Shown here: positions 1 through 5,699 of the stretch, one piece after another
Layout of the letters: every line of letters begins with the position of its first letter
Numbering within the stretch: position 1 is the stretch's first letter
DNA from: Archangiaceae bacterium
Lineage (GTDB): Bacteria > Myxococcota > Myxococcia > Myxococcales > Myxococcaceae
Assembly (NCBI GenBank): GCA_023248915.1
Contig: JAHFDQ010000334.1
Location: 1 to 7,055 of the forward strand
Direction of reading: 5' to 3'
Length of the DNA: 7,055 nucleotides
The notes under the pieces: generated by a model
The model's input: only the letters and a program-made list of their open reading frames with translations
Database searches by the model: none
What the model was told of the DNA's origin: nothing
Translations under genes and position numbers: made by a program

Positions 1-455
1 GCGCTCCAGGCGACCGCGGCCAACAGCGCGGCCAGGGCCGCCGCCTTCCCCATCTCGAGCAGCCGCTCTGCGCTGAAGAGCCGCTTCAAGCCCGCGAACG
101 GATTCACCCGCTCGAGCTTCGGCGCGACCAGGCCGACGTTCAATTGAAGCCCGGCCAGACCGGCGCCCGCGACGAGCGCGCCCCCCACTGCGCCGGCCAA
201 GGCCGGCCCGACCGCGCAGGCCACCAACAGGAGGGCGTCCCACAGCGCGGCGCGAGGCGACAGGTCCTGCCGGGCGAGCAGGCGCGAAGTCCAGGCGGCA
301 ATCCTCGCCGCGGAACCGGGGGCGGTCGCCACCAGCGCGGCGAGCGCGCCGAACGCCGGCAGCGCCGAGGAGAAGAGCCGGCTGCGGGGAAACTCACCTC
401 GCTTGCGAGCGTCGGCCAGCTTCCGCGCCGACGGCTGTTCCGTCTTCTCGCTCAC
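1..455 (-). CDS. sctU: SctU, T3SS export gate / substrate-specificity switch protein (partial, C-terminus beyond window)
   Basis: SctU (FlhB/YscU family) is an inner-membrane export-gate protein whose cytosolic domain self-cleaves at NPTH and switches substrate class. The visible part is about 151 residues. It opens VSEKTEQPSARKLADARKRG, the typical N-terminus of the family (SEKTE-P-KL-DARK-G). Hydrophobic segments lie near residues 30-50, 70-105 and from about 137 on, with the family motif NPFAGLKRLFS between the second and third. The reading frame stays open to position 1, so the rest of the membrane domain and the NPTH domain lie outside the window; autocleavage cannot be judged. The start is GTG at 455-453, overlapping the sctT stop (GTGA), which implies translational coupling. 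The upstream ribosome site is weak. The gene is the fourth of an R-S-T-U block. Family assignment is firm because of the N-terminus, the NP-G-KR motif and gene order. Confidence 0.93.
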   Translation of the reverse strand, partial: MSEKTEQPSARKLADARKRGEFPRSRLFSSALPAFGALAALVATAPGSAARIAAWTSRLLARQDLSPRAALWDALLLVACAVGPALAGAVGGALVAGAGLAGLQLNVGLVAPKLERVNPFAGLKRLFSAERLLEMGKAAALAALLAAVAWS

Positions 456-1246
456 GGTCCCGTCTCGAGCAGGGCGCGCAGCGTCCCTTCCGAGGCCAGC
501 ACTCCGGCGAGGAGCCGGTCGGAGACCAATCCGACCGAGAGCCACAGCACGGCCCCTCCCCCAACGATGCGCAAGGGGGCGCCGAGCTCGGTGAGGGGAA
601 ACTGCGGCGCCGCGCGCGACGCCAGGCCCAGGAAGCAGTCGACGGCCATCACCGCCCCGGCCACGGGGGCTCCCACCGCCAGCCCGGTCGCCATCGCGGT
701 GCCGACGAGCGAGGCGATCTGCAGGGCTCCCGCTTCGCTCGGCACGTAGGCCCCCAACCGCACCACGCCGAAGCTGCGCCACAGCGATCCGACGACGATG
801 GGGAAGGCGCCTCCCGCGGCGACCATCGCGACGAGGAGCTGGTAGAGGGCGTCACCCGAGGCGGCCTCGCGGGTGCCGGCGACGGGCAGCGCCGCCTCGG
901 CAGAAGAGCCCCGGAACAGGTCGACCAGCCGCCCGCCGATTCGCGCGGCATCGAAGGGCAGCGAGGCGACCAGCCCCATCGCCAGCCCGAGCGCCAGCTC
1001 GCGCACCGCCAACCCGGAGAAGGCCCAGGCGTCTGTCACCGGCGCCACCGGCGCCACGCCCCCGGCCCCGTGCAGGGCGACCGCGAGGCTCAAGGTGACG
1101 CCCAGCCGCACCGTCGTCGGGGCCGAGGTTCCCCCGAGCATGGGGCAGAGGAAGGCCACCGGCAGCAGCCGGGCGCCACACAGGGCCACCGCCACCAGGT
1201 GGGGGGCCAGCGCCTGTACGGCGTCGCCGAGGCTGGCGGGGCTCAA
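452..1246 (-). CDS. sctT: SctT, T3SS export gate membrane protein
   Basis: SctT (FliR/YscT/SpaR family) is a polytopic inner-membrane protein that caps the SctR-SctS pore. The predicted product is 264 aa, normal for the family, with several hydrophobic segments. Recognisable blocks are ARLLPVAFLCPMLGG near the N-terminus, RELALGLAMGL followed by RIGGRLVDLFRG in the middle, and LGLASRAAPQFPLTELG near the C-terminus, matching the FliR pattern of G-SR--Pq. I chose TTG at 1246-1244 as the start: it overlaps the sctS stop (TTGA), has GAGG 7 nt upstream (1254-1257 on the plus strand), and places the protein start at the normal distance from the first membrane segment. A longer frame back to 1348 would lie inside sctS and encodes unrelated Arg-rich sequence. 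The 3' end overlaps sctU by 4 bp. Confidence 0.92.
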   Translation of the reverse strand: MSPASLGDAVQALAPHLVAVALCGARLLPVAFLCPMLGGTSAPTTVRLGVTLSLAVALHGAGGVAPVAPVTDAWAFSGLAVRELALGLAMGLVASLPFDAARIGGRLVDLFRGSSAEAALPVAGTREAASGDALYQLLVAMVAAGGAFPIVVGSLWRSFGVVRLGAYVPSEAGALQIASLVGTAMATGLAVGAPVAGAVMAVDCFLGLASRAAPQFPLTELGAPLRIVGGGAVLWLSVGLVSDRLLAGVLASEGTLRALLETGP

Positions 1247-1512
1247 CTTCCGACCTCGGGCAACGCCCGCAGGACTTCGGACGCGAAGCGCGCGAGCTGC
1301 GACGCAATCCACGGCCCGGCCACCACCAGCGCCAGCACCGCCGCGCACAGCTTCGGCACCACCGACAGCGTGGATTCCTGAATCTGGGTCGTGGCCTGAA
1401 ACAGGCTCATGAGAAACCCGACCACCAGGCTGGCGCCGATGGGCGGCAGCGACGCCAGCACCATCAAGAGCAGCGCTTCACGGCCAATCGAGAGGAGCAT
1501 TTCCTGGGTCAT
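1243..1512 (-). CDS. sctS: SctS, T3SS export gate membrane protein
   Basis: SctS (FliQ/YscS/SpaQ family) is a small two-helix inner-membrane protein, several copies of which wrap around the SctR ring in the export gate. The 89-aa length is exactly what the family shows. Membrane segments run about 13-37 and 52-72, separated by the family signature ATTQIQESTLSVVPK at 40-54 (FliQ: ATQIqEqTLsFiPK). The start is ATG at 1512-1510, 4 bp after the sctR stop; the ribosome site is weak (GGTGA just upstream), suggesting re-initiation after sctR. The end overlaps the TTG start of sctT. Length, signature and position all agree. Confidence 0.95.
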   Translation of the reverse strand: MTQEMLLSIGREALLLMVLASLPPIGASLVVGFLMSLFQATTQIQESTLSVVPKLCAAVLALVVAGPWIASQLARFASEVLRALPEVGS

Positions 1513-1516
1513 GGGT

Positions 1517-2236
1517 TCACCGGTACCCGAGGATGAGGCCCCGGGCGAGCAGCCCCCAGCCGTCCACCGCCACGAAGAGCAGCACCTTGAACGGCAGGCT
1601 GACCTGGCTCGGTGACAGCGTCTGCATTCCGAGCGCAAGCAGCACGTTGGCCACCACCATGTCCAGCACCAGGAACGGCAGGAAGACGAGGAAGCCAATC
1701 TGAAACGCTTCCTTCTGCTCGGTGATGACGAAGGCGGGCACCACGACGGTCAGGTCGGCCTCGCCCACCAGGCTCGCCTCGCAGGGCGGGCGCAGCTCGC
1801 GCGCCAGGTCGACGAACCGGGCCCGCTCTTCGGCGCTGCCGTGCTTGACCAGGAAGTCGCGCAAGGGCTGGGTGACCCGGCCCGCGGACGAGAGCAACTG
1901 CGAGCTCGACCCGGCTTCCTGGTAGGCGGCCTGGCCGGTCGCGTACATGCGTTCGGCCACCGGCGCCATCACGTGCGCGGTCAAGACAGCCGCGAGCCCG
2001 GTCAAGACGATGGTGGGCGGCGCCTGCTGGGTGCCCAGGGCCGAGCGGGCGATGGACAGCACCACGATGATCTTCGAGAAGCTGGTCAGCATCATGATGG
2101 CGAACGGCAAGACGGCCATCAGCGCCAGCATGCCCATCATCGACACCGGCGAGGCGTCGAGCCCGGTCGAGGGCACTTCGCGCGCCGCCGAGGCGACCGG
2201 AATCAGCGCGAGAACGAGGCAAGCCGCGCGCTTCAC
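1517..2236 (-). CDS. sctR: SctR, T3SS export gate pore protein with N-terminal signal peptide
   Basis: SctR (FliP/YscR/SpaP family) forms the pentameric core of the export pore. The product is 239 aa. Visible hallmarks are LTSFSK (50-55), QQAPP (70-74), FLPFLVLDMVVAN (185-197), LGM (202-204), LPFKVLLFVAVDGW (214-227). Residues 1-17 (MKRAACLVLALIPVASA) look like a cleavable signal peptide with an ASA-A site. That is typical of flagellar FliP and unusual in injectisome SctR, which is normally about 215-220 aa without one. A periplasmic region spans about 96-160. The start is GTG at 2236-2234, overlapping the upstream FliO-like stop (GTGA), with AAGGGGG 7 nt upstream (2244-2250). A much longer frame upstream lies inside the FliO-like gene and is not plausible. 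Confidence 0.95.
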   Translation of the reverse strand: MKRAACLVLALIPVASAAREVPSTGLDASPVSMMGMLALMAVLPFAIMMLTSFSKIIVVLSIARSALGTQQAPPTIVLTGLAAVLTAHVMAPVAERMYATGQAAYQEAGSSSQLLSSAGRVTQPLRDFLVKHGSAEERARFVDLARELRPPCEASLVGEADLTVVVPAFVITEQKEAFQIGFLVFLPFLVLDMVVANVLLALGMQTLSPSQVSLPFKVLLFVAVDGWGLLARGLILGYR

Positions 2237-2631
2237 GGGCGCACCCCCTTCTGCCCACTGGCGCGGCGCGGCCGGCGCGGTCCCCTTCGGCCCTGGCGGG
2301 GCGCGAGCGCCGGTGCGTCGCAGACCTCGGCGTAGCCGTCGCCGTGAACCACCAGGAAGGTGCGCCCGTCGGCCTCGACCAGCGCGACACCGCAGCGCTG
2401 GGCCAGCCCTGCCCGAGAGACGACCACCAGGCGAGGCGCCAGCTCGAAGTGGGCGCGGGCCGCGCGGGCCCGGAAGGCCCAGAGGGCAAGCCCGCCCAGG
2501 GCCACCGCCGCCAGAACACACCGCGCGGCGGTGACGACGTCGAAGCCGCGCGCGATGGCCGCGGCCGAAAGAAGCGCGAGCAGCAGCGCCGAGGCGATCA
2601 GCTTGTTGCGGGGAGACCTGAGGAGTTCCAT
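2233..2631 (-). CDS. FliO-like membrane protein between sctQ and sctR
   Basis: This 132-aa product has two hydrophobic segments, about residues 11-27 and 35-53, and then a small cytosolic domain of FliO type: ELAPRLVVVSRAG (63-75), GVALVEADGRTFLVV (81-95) and a following beta-like stretch. FliO assists assembly of the FliP pore in flagella. Its place between the sctQ and sctR genes copies the flagellar order fliN-fliO-fliP. The C-terminal 24 residues are Arg/Pro rich (RRGPRRPRRAS) and their coding sequence overlaps the sctR ribosome site. Start ATG is at 2631-2629, 11 bp after the sctQ stop, with GAGG about 9 nt upstream. The 3' end overlaps sctR by 4 bp. Classical FliO has one membrane segment; the first segment here may be a signal anchor. 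The family call rests on pattern and gene order rather than a search, so I leave the symbol empty. Confidence 0.75.
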   Translation of the reverse strand: MELLRSPRNKLIASALLLALLSAAAIARGFDVVTAARCVLAAVALGGLALWAFRARAARAHFELAPRLVVVSRAGLAQRCGVALVEADGRTFLVVHGDGYAEVCDAPALAPRQGRRGPRRPRRASGQKGVRP

Positions 2632-2642
2632 GGGAGCGCGCC

Positions 2643-2891
2643 TCAGGGGACGAGGGTGAGAATGCGGGCGCCGACTTCGCCTTCGATCTCGACCAGCTCG
2701 GCGCGGGCGACGCCGCGGTCGCCGACGCGCAGCACGACCGACTCGCTCGCGTTGATGTGCAGCGGAATCACCGCGCCGGGCTTCAGCTTGGCCAGCTCGG
2801 CCAGCGGCAGGCGAATGCGGGTCAGCTCGACCTCCAAATCGACGGAGAGTGGCGACAAGGAGGCGGGGGAAGAGGCGAGCGGCTGGGTCAT
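2643..2891 (-). CDS. SctQ-C, predicted internally initiated C-terminal SPOA product of sctQ
   Basis: Within sctQ, in the same frame, ATG at 2891-2889 (Met303) is preceded by a perfect AGGAG with 6-nt spacing, stronger than the site in front of the full-length gene. Translation from here gives 82 aa beginning MTQPLASSPASL and containing the whole second SPOA domain, the size and content of a FliN-like protein. Internal starts producing SctQ-C are established for YscQ, SpaO and SsaQ, where the short form joins the platform. Seen: start, ribosome site, domain boundary. Inferred: that it is used in this organism. Confidence 0.7.
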   Translation of the reverse strand: MTQPLASSPASLSPLSVDLEVELTRIRLPLAELAKLKPGAVIPLHINASESVVLRVGDRGVARAELVEIEGEVGARILTLVP

Positions 2892-3797
2892 GGTCAGCTC
2901 CTGGGGGTAGGCGCGGTTCTCGGCGCGGGAAAGCTCGAACCCGCCGTCGCCGAACTGGCCGTGCAGGTCGAAAGTCGCCGCGGCGAGGCGGCCGGGGCCG
3001 GTCAGCCTGCCGTCCTGCAGCTTCAGGCCGTCGAACATCACGACGTCACCCGGCGAAAGGCGGTCGAGGTCGGCGGAGTCGAGGCTCGCCCCTCCGGCGA
3101 AGGCGCGGGCGACGATGCCGGCCGCGAGCACCTCGGGCTCGAGGGTGGACGATTCTTGCGGCGGGACGTCCTCTATGCCCCGCTGCAGCGCCTGCGCCGG
3201 CACCAAGAGGCGCATCAGCCCGGTGGCCTCGCCGAAGGTGGCGGTCACCTCGAAGGCGACGTGGCGCGCGCGGCAGTCGACCCGCTCGAGAATCTCGTTT
3301 CGTTCGAGGTGCAGCGACAGCAGCCGGGCGCCGAAGCGCCGGTGGAACGCTTCGTCGCCACGCGAGGCGGCCAGGGCCGTCAGGCACAGGTAGCCGAAGG
3401 CCGCCTCTTCGATTCGGGTCAGGCGGCAGGCCGCGACCGCCTTGCCTGGCCCTCCGGAGAAGCGCTCGAGCAGGGCGCACAGGAACGGAAGCTCGACCTC
3501 GAGCACGGCCTTGACCCCGAGCGAGGACAGGTCGACCAGCGCGAAGCCCGAACTCCGCGCGAGCGAGCCGACGGGGCTGACCGCCGACTCGAGGGTGCGC
3601 GCCCGGAAGGCCACCGCGCACCCCAACTGCGCCGCGAGCGCCGCGCGCATCGCTTCCAGAGCCCGGTTCGCCTGCTCGGCCACCTGCGGCCGGGCCGCGA
3701 GGGCGAGGTGGGCGCGCGTAAGCTGGCGGGCGCTGGTTCGCTTCAGACGCTCGACCCTGGCGGTGGCCGAAGCGGTTTGGGTCGGCTGAGTGAACAT
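2643..3797 (-). CDS. sctQ: SctQ, T3SS cytosolic sorting platform (C-ring) protein
   Basis: SctQ (YscQ/SpaO; FliM/FliN-like) builds the cytosolic platform that receives ATPase-stator complexes and chaperoned substrates. The product is 384 aa, slightly longer than usual. Residues 1-230 form a variable FliM-like part. A first SPOA-like domain spans about 234-300 (LSPGDVVMFDG at 247-257). The second, best conserved SPOA domain is about 316-384: VDLEVELTRIRLPLAEL, LKPGAVIPL, then RGVARAELVEIEGEVGARI. The annotated ATG (3797-3795) gives MFTQPTQTAS and has only a weak GAAGAG about 10 nt upstream, sitting in the loop of a predicted hairpin. The frame stays open back to 4109, but that stretch overlaps the neighbouring gene and has Arg/Ser-rich composition. 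The gene follows a structured gap and precedes the FliO-like gene by 11 bp. An internal start at 2891 is listed separately. Confidence 0.9.
   Translation of the reverse strand: MFTQPTQTASATARVERLKRTSARQLTRAHLALAARPQVAEQANRALEAMRAALAAQLGCAVAFRARTLESAVSPVGSLARSSGFALVDLSSLGVKAVLEVELPFLCALLERFSGGPGKAVAACRLTRIEEAAFGYLCLTALAASRGDEAFHRRFGARLLSLHLERNEILERVDCRARHVAFEVTATFGEATGLMRLLVPAQALQRGIEDVPPQESSTLEPEVLAAGIVARAFAGGASLDSADLDRLSPGDVVMFDGLKLQDGRLTGPGRLAAATFDLHGQFGDGGFELSRAENRAYPQELTMTQPLASSPASLSPLSVDLEVELTRIRLPLAELAKLKPGAVIPLHINASESVVLRVGDRGVARAELVEIEGEVGARILTLVP
2898..2902 (-). promoter_or_regulatory. Internal ribosome binding site for SctQ-C
   Basis: The minus strand reads AGGAG here, 6 nt before the ATG at 2891-2889 inside sctQ. 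It lies exactly at the linker between the two SPOA domains, which is where known SctQ internal starts fall. Confidence 0.7.
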
Positions 3798-3918
3798 GGG
3801 GGCGCGACTCTTCAAGCCCCCTGCCAGCACCAACCCGCTGGAATCACGGCGGGTTACGAGCGCAAGGCGGCTCCAGCAGTCCCGCCTTCGAAACTCCCGT
3901 ACTGACGCCGGGACGGTG
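3798..3918 (-). promoter_or_regulatory. Structured intergenic gap between the sctK-position gene and sctQ
   Basis: This is the only sizeable gap inside the operon (121 bp). It contains three successive perfect stem-loops: AAGGCGG/CCGCCTT (3864-3870 with 3882-3888, 11-nt loop), AACCCGC/GCGGGTT (3832-3838 with 3849-3855, 10-nt loop) and GGGGGC/GCCCCC (3798-3803 with 3816-3821, 12-nt loop). Their centres are about 33 bp apart. The last ends at the base before the sctQ ATG and carries GAAGAG, the only Shine-Dalgarno-like sequence, in its loop. No U-tract follows any stem, so they are not classic terminators. I see no convincing coding sequence or sigma-70 promoter here. A role in translation control or mRNA processing is inferred. 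Confidence 0.5.
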
Positions 3919-4404
3919 CTACCGGGTTGCTTCGCGGACCATCCGCTGGGCGAGCGCCGAGACCGCGGGCGAAGGCGGCGCGCCCCGCGCACTGAAGCGG
4001 GCCGCGACGTCCGGGAACAGGGTTCGGTGGTACGGCGGCAGCAACGAGAACACCTCGAGCCGCAGCTGTGGGGAGGCTTCGGCCATAAGGGCGTGGAGCC
4101 GGTGTTCACTGTCGCCGCGGAGCCCGAACTCGACGGCCAGCCTGGCCTGGCGGGTGGGCGAGTCCCACCCCACGACGCGCCGCGCGTAGGCGCGAGCCCG
4201 GACTCGCTCCGGGTCGGCCAGGCCCTCGAGCAGATCGATGGCCGAGTCGCGGTTCATCGAGCAGGCGAAAAGCGCCAGCCGTTCTTGCCAGGCGCAGCGT
4301 TCGGCCGCGGGCGCGCTCTTGGCCACCACCGCCGCCGGGTCTCTCGCGACGAGCCGGGTCGGCCGGGCGCGGTCTACCTGGGTCTCGTCGGTCGGCGGGC
4401 CCAT
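3919..4404 (-). CDS. Unrecognised 161-aa protein in the sctK position
   Basis: I do not recognise this by motif. It has no membrane segment or signal peptide and is Arg/Ala/Leu rich and probably helical, so likely cytosolic. Visible stretches include CAWQERLALFACSMNRDSA (37-55), LLEGLADPERVRARAYARRV (58-77) and a distinctive SPQLRLEVFSLLPPYHRTLF (111-130). It starts with ATG at 4404-4402, 3 bp after the sctJ stop, with AGGAAGG about 11 nt upstream. In Yersinia-type operons sctK follows sctJ, and SctK is a poorly conserved cytosolic protein linking the SctD ring to SctQ. Position, size (SctK is near 200 aa) and solubility make SctK the leading guess. Alternatives are a shortened SctL-like stator or a lineage-specific platform protein. 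The tight spacing and clean reading frame argue it is a real gene. Confidence 0.8.
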   Translation of the reverse strand: MGPPTDETQVDRARPTRLVARDPAAVVAKSAPAAERCAWQERLALFACSMNRDSAIDLLEGLADPERVRARAYARRVVGWDSPTRQARLAVEFGLRGDSEHRLHALMAEASPQLRLEVFSLLPPYHRTLFPDVAARFSARGAPPSPAVSALAQRMVREATR

Positions 4405-4407
4405 GGG

Positions 4408-5214
4408 TTAGGCGACCTTCCTAGCGACGCCCGACGCCACCACCGGACGGGCAGGAACGGCGACCGGCACGGGCGGGCCGCGCAACTCGCCCCGGGCGCG
4501 CCGCGCCCGGACGGTCAGGAGCACCAGCGCGACCGCCAGCGCCGAGACGACGAGCCCGAGCCCCGCGACCAGGGCGCGGAGCCGCGAGGCGGGCGAGGCC
4601 TCGAGGCTGCGCGGGCGCACGCTTGTCGGCACCTCGCTCACCACCAGCGTGACATTCTCGATGGTGAGTCCCTCGATGCTGCCGGCCATGAGTGCTCTCA
4701 GCTCTTCCCGGGTCTGGTTGATGCGTTCGAGCGAACCAGGGCGAACGCGCAGGAAGGCCGAGGCCTTGGCCCCCGCCGGGACGGGCTGGCCCGAGCGAGG
4801 GGCCGGCGGCAGAGCCAGGTGCACCCGCGCCGAGACGACTCCGTCCACCGTCTCGAGCGTCTGGGCCAGGTCGCCCGAGAGGCCGAGCGTCTGCCGCGAA
4901 CGCTCTTCCCCCGGAGTCGGCACCAGGCTGCCGGACCCGAGCACGTCGAGCGACGTCGGCACCTTCGGCCGCGGCAGCCCGAGCTCGGCCAGCACCCGCA
5001 CCGCGTCCGGAGCCTGCTCGCTGGGAACTTCGAGGCCCCAGGTCGGCTTCTTTCCGGGCTGGAGCGCCTTGTGCGCCTCGAAGCCACGCTCGAGGAGCAC
5101 CGTCTGCAGCTCGTTGGCCTGCCGTTCGTCGAGCCCCTGTTGAATCTGCGCCTGGCAGGCACAGAGGGCCGCGGCCGTGGCGAGCATCAATGCACGTGAA
5201 ATGAACAGGGACAC
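4408..5214 (-). CDS. sctJ: SctJ, T3SS inner-membrane ring lipoprotein
   Basis: SctJ (YscJ/PrgK/MxiJ) is the periplasmic ring lipoprotein of the T3SS base. The product is 268 aa. Residues 1-19 form a lipoprotein signal peptide with lipobox LCAC, giving Cys20 as the lipidated residue. The first ring domain opens GLDERQANELQTVLLERGF (27-45); the second includes LAQTLETVDGVVSARVHLAL (116-135) and ENVTLVVSEVP (186-196). A transmembrane helix spans about 213-235, followed by a basic-then-Pro/Val-rich cytosolic tail. The start is GTG at 5214-5212 with AAGGAG 6 nt upstream (5221-5226), which fixes it; the frame is open back to 6372 but that stretch lies over two other genes. It is 17 bp after sctI. 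The lipobox and single C-terminal helix separate it from flagellar FliF. Confidence 0.95.
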   Translation of the reverse strand: MSLFISRALMLATAAALCACQAQIQQGLDERQANELQTVLLERGFEAHKALQPGKKPTWGLEVPSEQAPDAVRVLAELGLPRPKVPTSLDVLGSGSLVPTPGEERSRQTLGLSGDLAQTLETVDGVVSARVHLALPPAPRSGQPVPAGAKASAFLRVRPGSLERINQTREELRALMAGSIEGLTIENVTLVVSEVPTSVRPRSLEASPASRLRALVAGLGLVVSALAVALVLLTVRARRARGELRGPPVPVAVPARPVVASGVARKVA

Positions 5215-5220
5215 GAGTCG

Positions 5221-5226
5221 CTCCTT
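5221..5226 (-). promoter_or_regulatory. Ribosome binding site that fixes the sctJ GTG start
   Basis: The minus strand reads AAGGAG 6 nt before GTG at 5214. The frame is open for more than 1 kb upstream, so this site and the lipoprotein signal peptide just after the GTG are what decide the start. Confidence 0.8.
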
Positions 5227-5231
5227 GGGGC

Positions 5232-5690
5232 TCACACCTGCGTCTGGAGAACCTGCTTCACGCCCGACGTCGCCTTCTCGACGACCTTGCCGGCGAGGTC
5301 GAGCTGTTGGCTTGCCCGGTAGACGTCGGCCTGCAGCGCGAGCAGCTCGGCGGGGCTGAACGACTTGCCCGACCGGGCCAGGTCGAGCACCTCTTCCATG
5401 CGGCGCTGGGCGGCGCCGACCCGGTCGAGCAGTCTCTCGGCGCTCTGCACTCCGCCAGCCGAAATGGGCTCTGCGCGCCCAACTGAGTTGCTCCCCGGCC
5501 CGACCCGGCCGACCGCGCGCGCGCACTCGGGGTTCGGCTGAATGCCGCCCGCCTGCGGTGCCCTGAGCGACGACTCGCCCGGCGGTAATTGGCGGGCCGC
5601 CTCGAGCACCTTCCCGAACTTCTGTTTGCCGACTTCCGCCGCCCCGCCGGTGCTGGCGGCGGCGGCGCTCGCGATGGCGCTGAGTGTCAT
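5232..5690 (-). CDS. sctI: SctI, T3SS inner rod protein
   Basis: SctI (YscI/PrgJ/HrpB2 family) links the export gate to the needle and is itself secreted early. The product is 152 aa, longer than usual for the family (roughly 100-130). The diagnostic part is the C-terminal helix, residues 110-152: SFSPAELLALQADVYRAS, then LAGKVVEKATSGVKQVLQTQ, a pattern I recognise strongly from SctI proteins. Residues 1-20 are Ala-rich and 45-85 form a Gly/Pro/Arg-containing linker likely to be disordered. Start ATG at 5690-5688 has AGGGGG 5 nt upstream (5696-5701), overlapping the TAG stop of the preceding gene. It is followed by sctJ, so the order matches prgI-prgJ-prgK. Function is well supported by the C-terminus and order; the long N-terminus is unexplained. 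Confidence 0.9.
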   Translation of the reverse strand: MTLSAIASAAAASTGGAAEVGKQKFGKVLEAARQLPPGESSLRAPQAGGIQPNPECARAVGRVGPGSNSVGRAEPISAGGVQSAERLLDRVGAAQRRMEEVLDLARSGKSFSPAELLALQADVYRASQQLDLAGKVVEKATSGVKQVLQTQV

Positions 5691-5699
5691 GGCCGCCCC

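Noticed and set aside
452..2236. Possibility that the R-S-T-U block is a flagellar fliP-Q-R-flhB operon
   Set aside because: The same operon encodes an SctI rod, a lipobox SctJ and a single SctQ with two SPOA domains; no rod, hook or flagellin gene is present.
1509..2519. 336-aa minus-strand frame overlapping sctR
   Set aside because: Arg/Gly/Ala-rich shadow one frame away from sctR, without the SctR motifs.
2757..3905. 382-aa open frame on the plus strand antisense to sctQ
   Set aside because: Composition is low-complexity and no family pattern is visible. It is a shadow of sctQ.
2643..4109. Longer sctQ starting at 4109
   Set aside because: The extra residues overlap the sctK-position gene and the structured gap and are Ser/Arg/Cys rich, unlike SctQ.
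3790..5199. 469-aa open frame on the plus strand antisense to sctJ and the sctK-position gene
   Set aside because: It is Arg/Gly/Gln/His rich with no recognisable domain, and runs opposite firmly identified genes. Long antisense frames are expected at this GC content.
5514..5526. Alternating CG run inside sctI (possible Z-DNA)
   Set aside because: Short, inside coding sequence and expected in a GC-rich gene.
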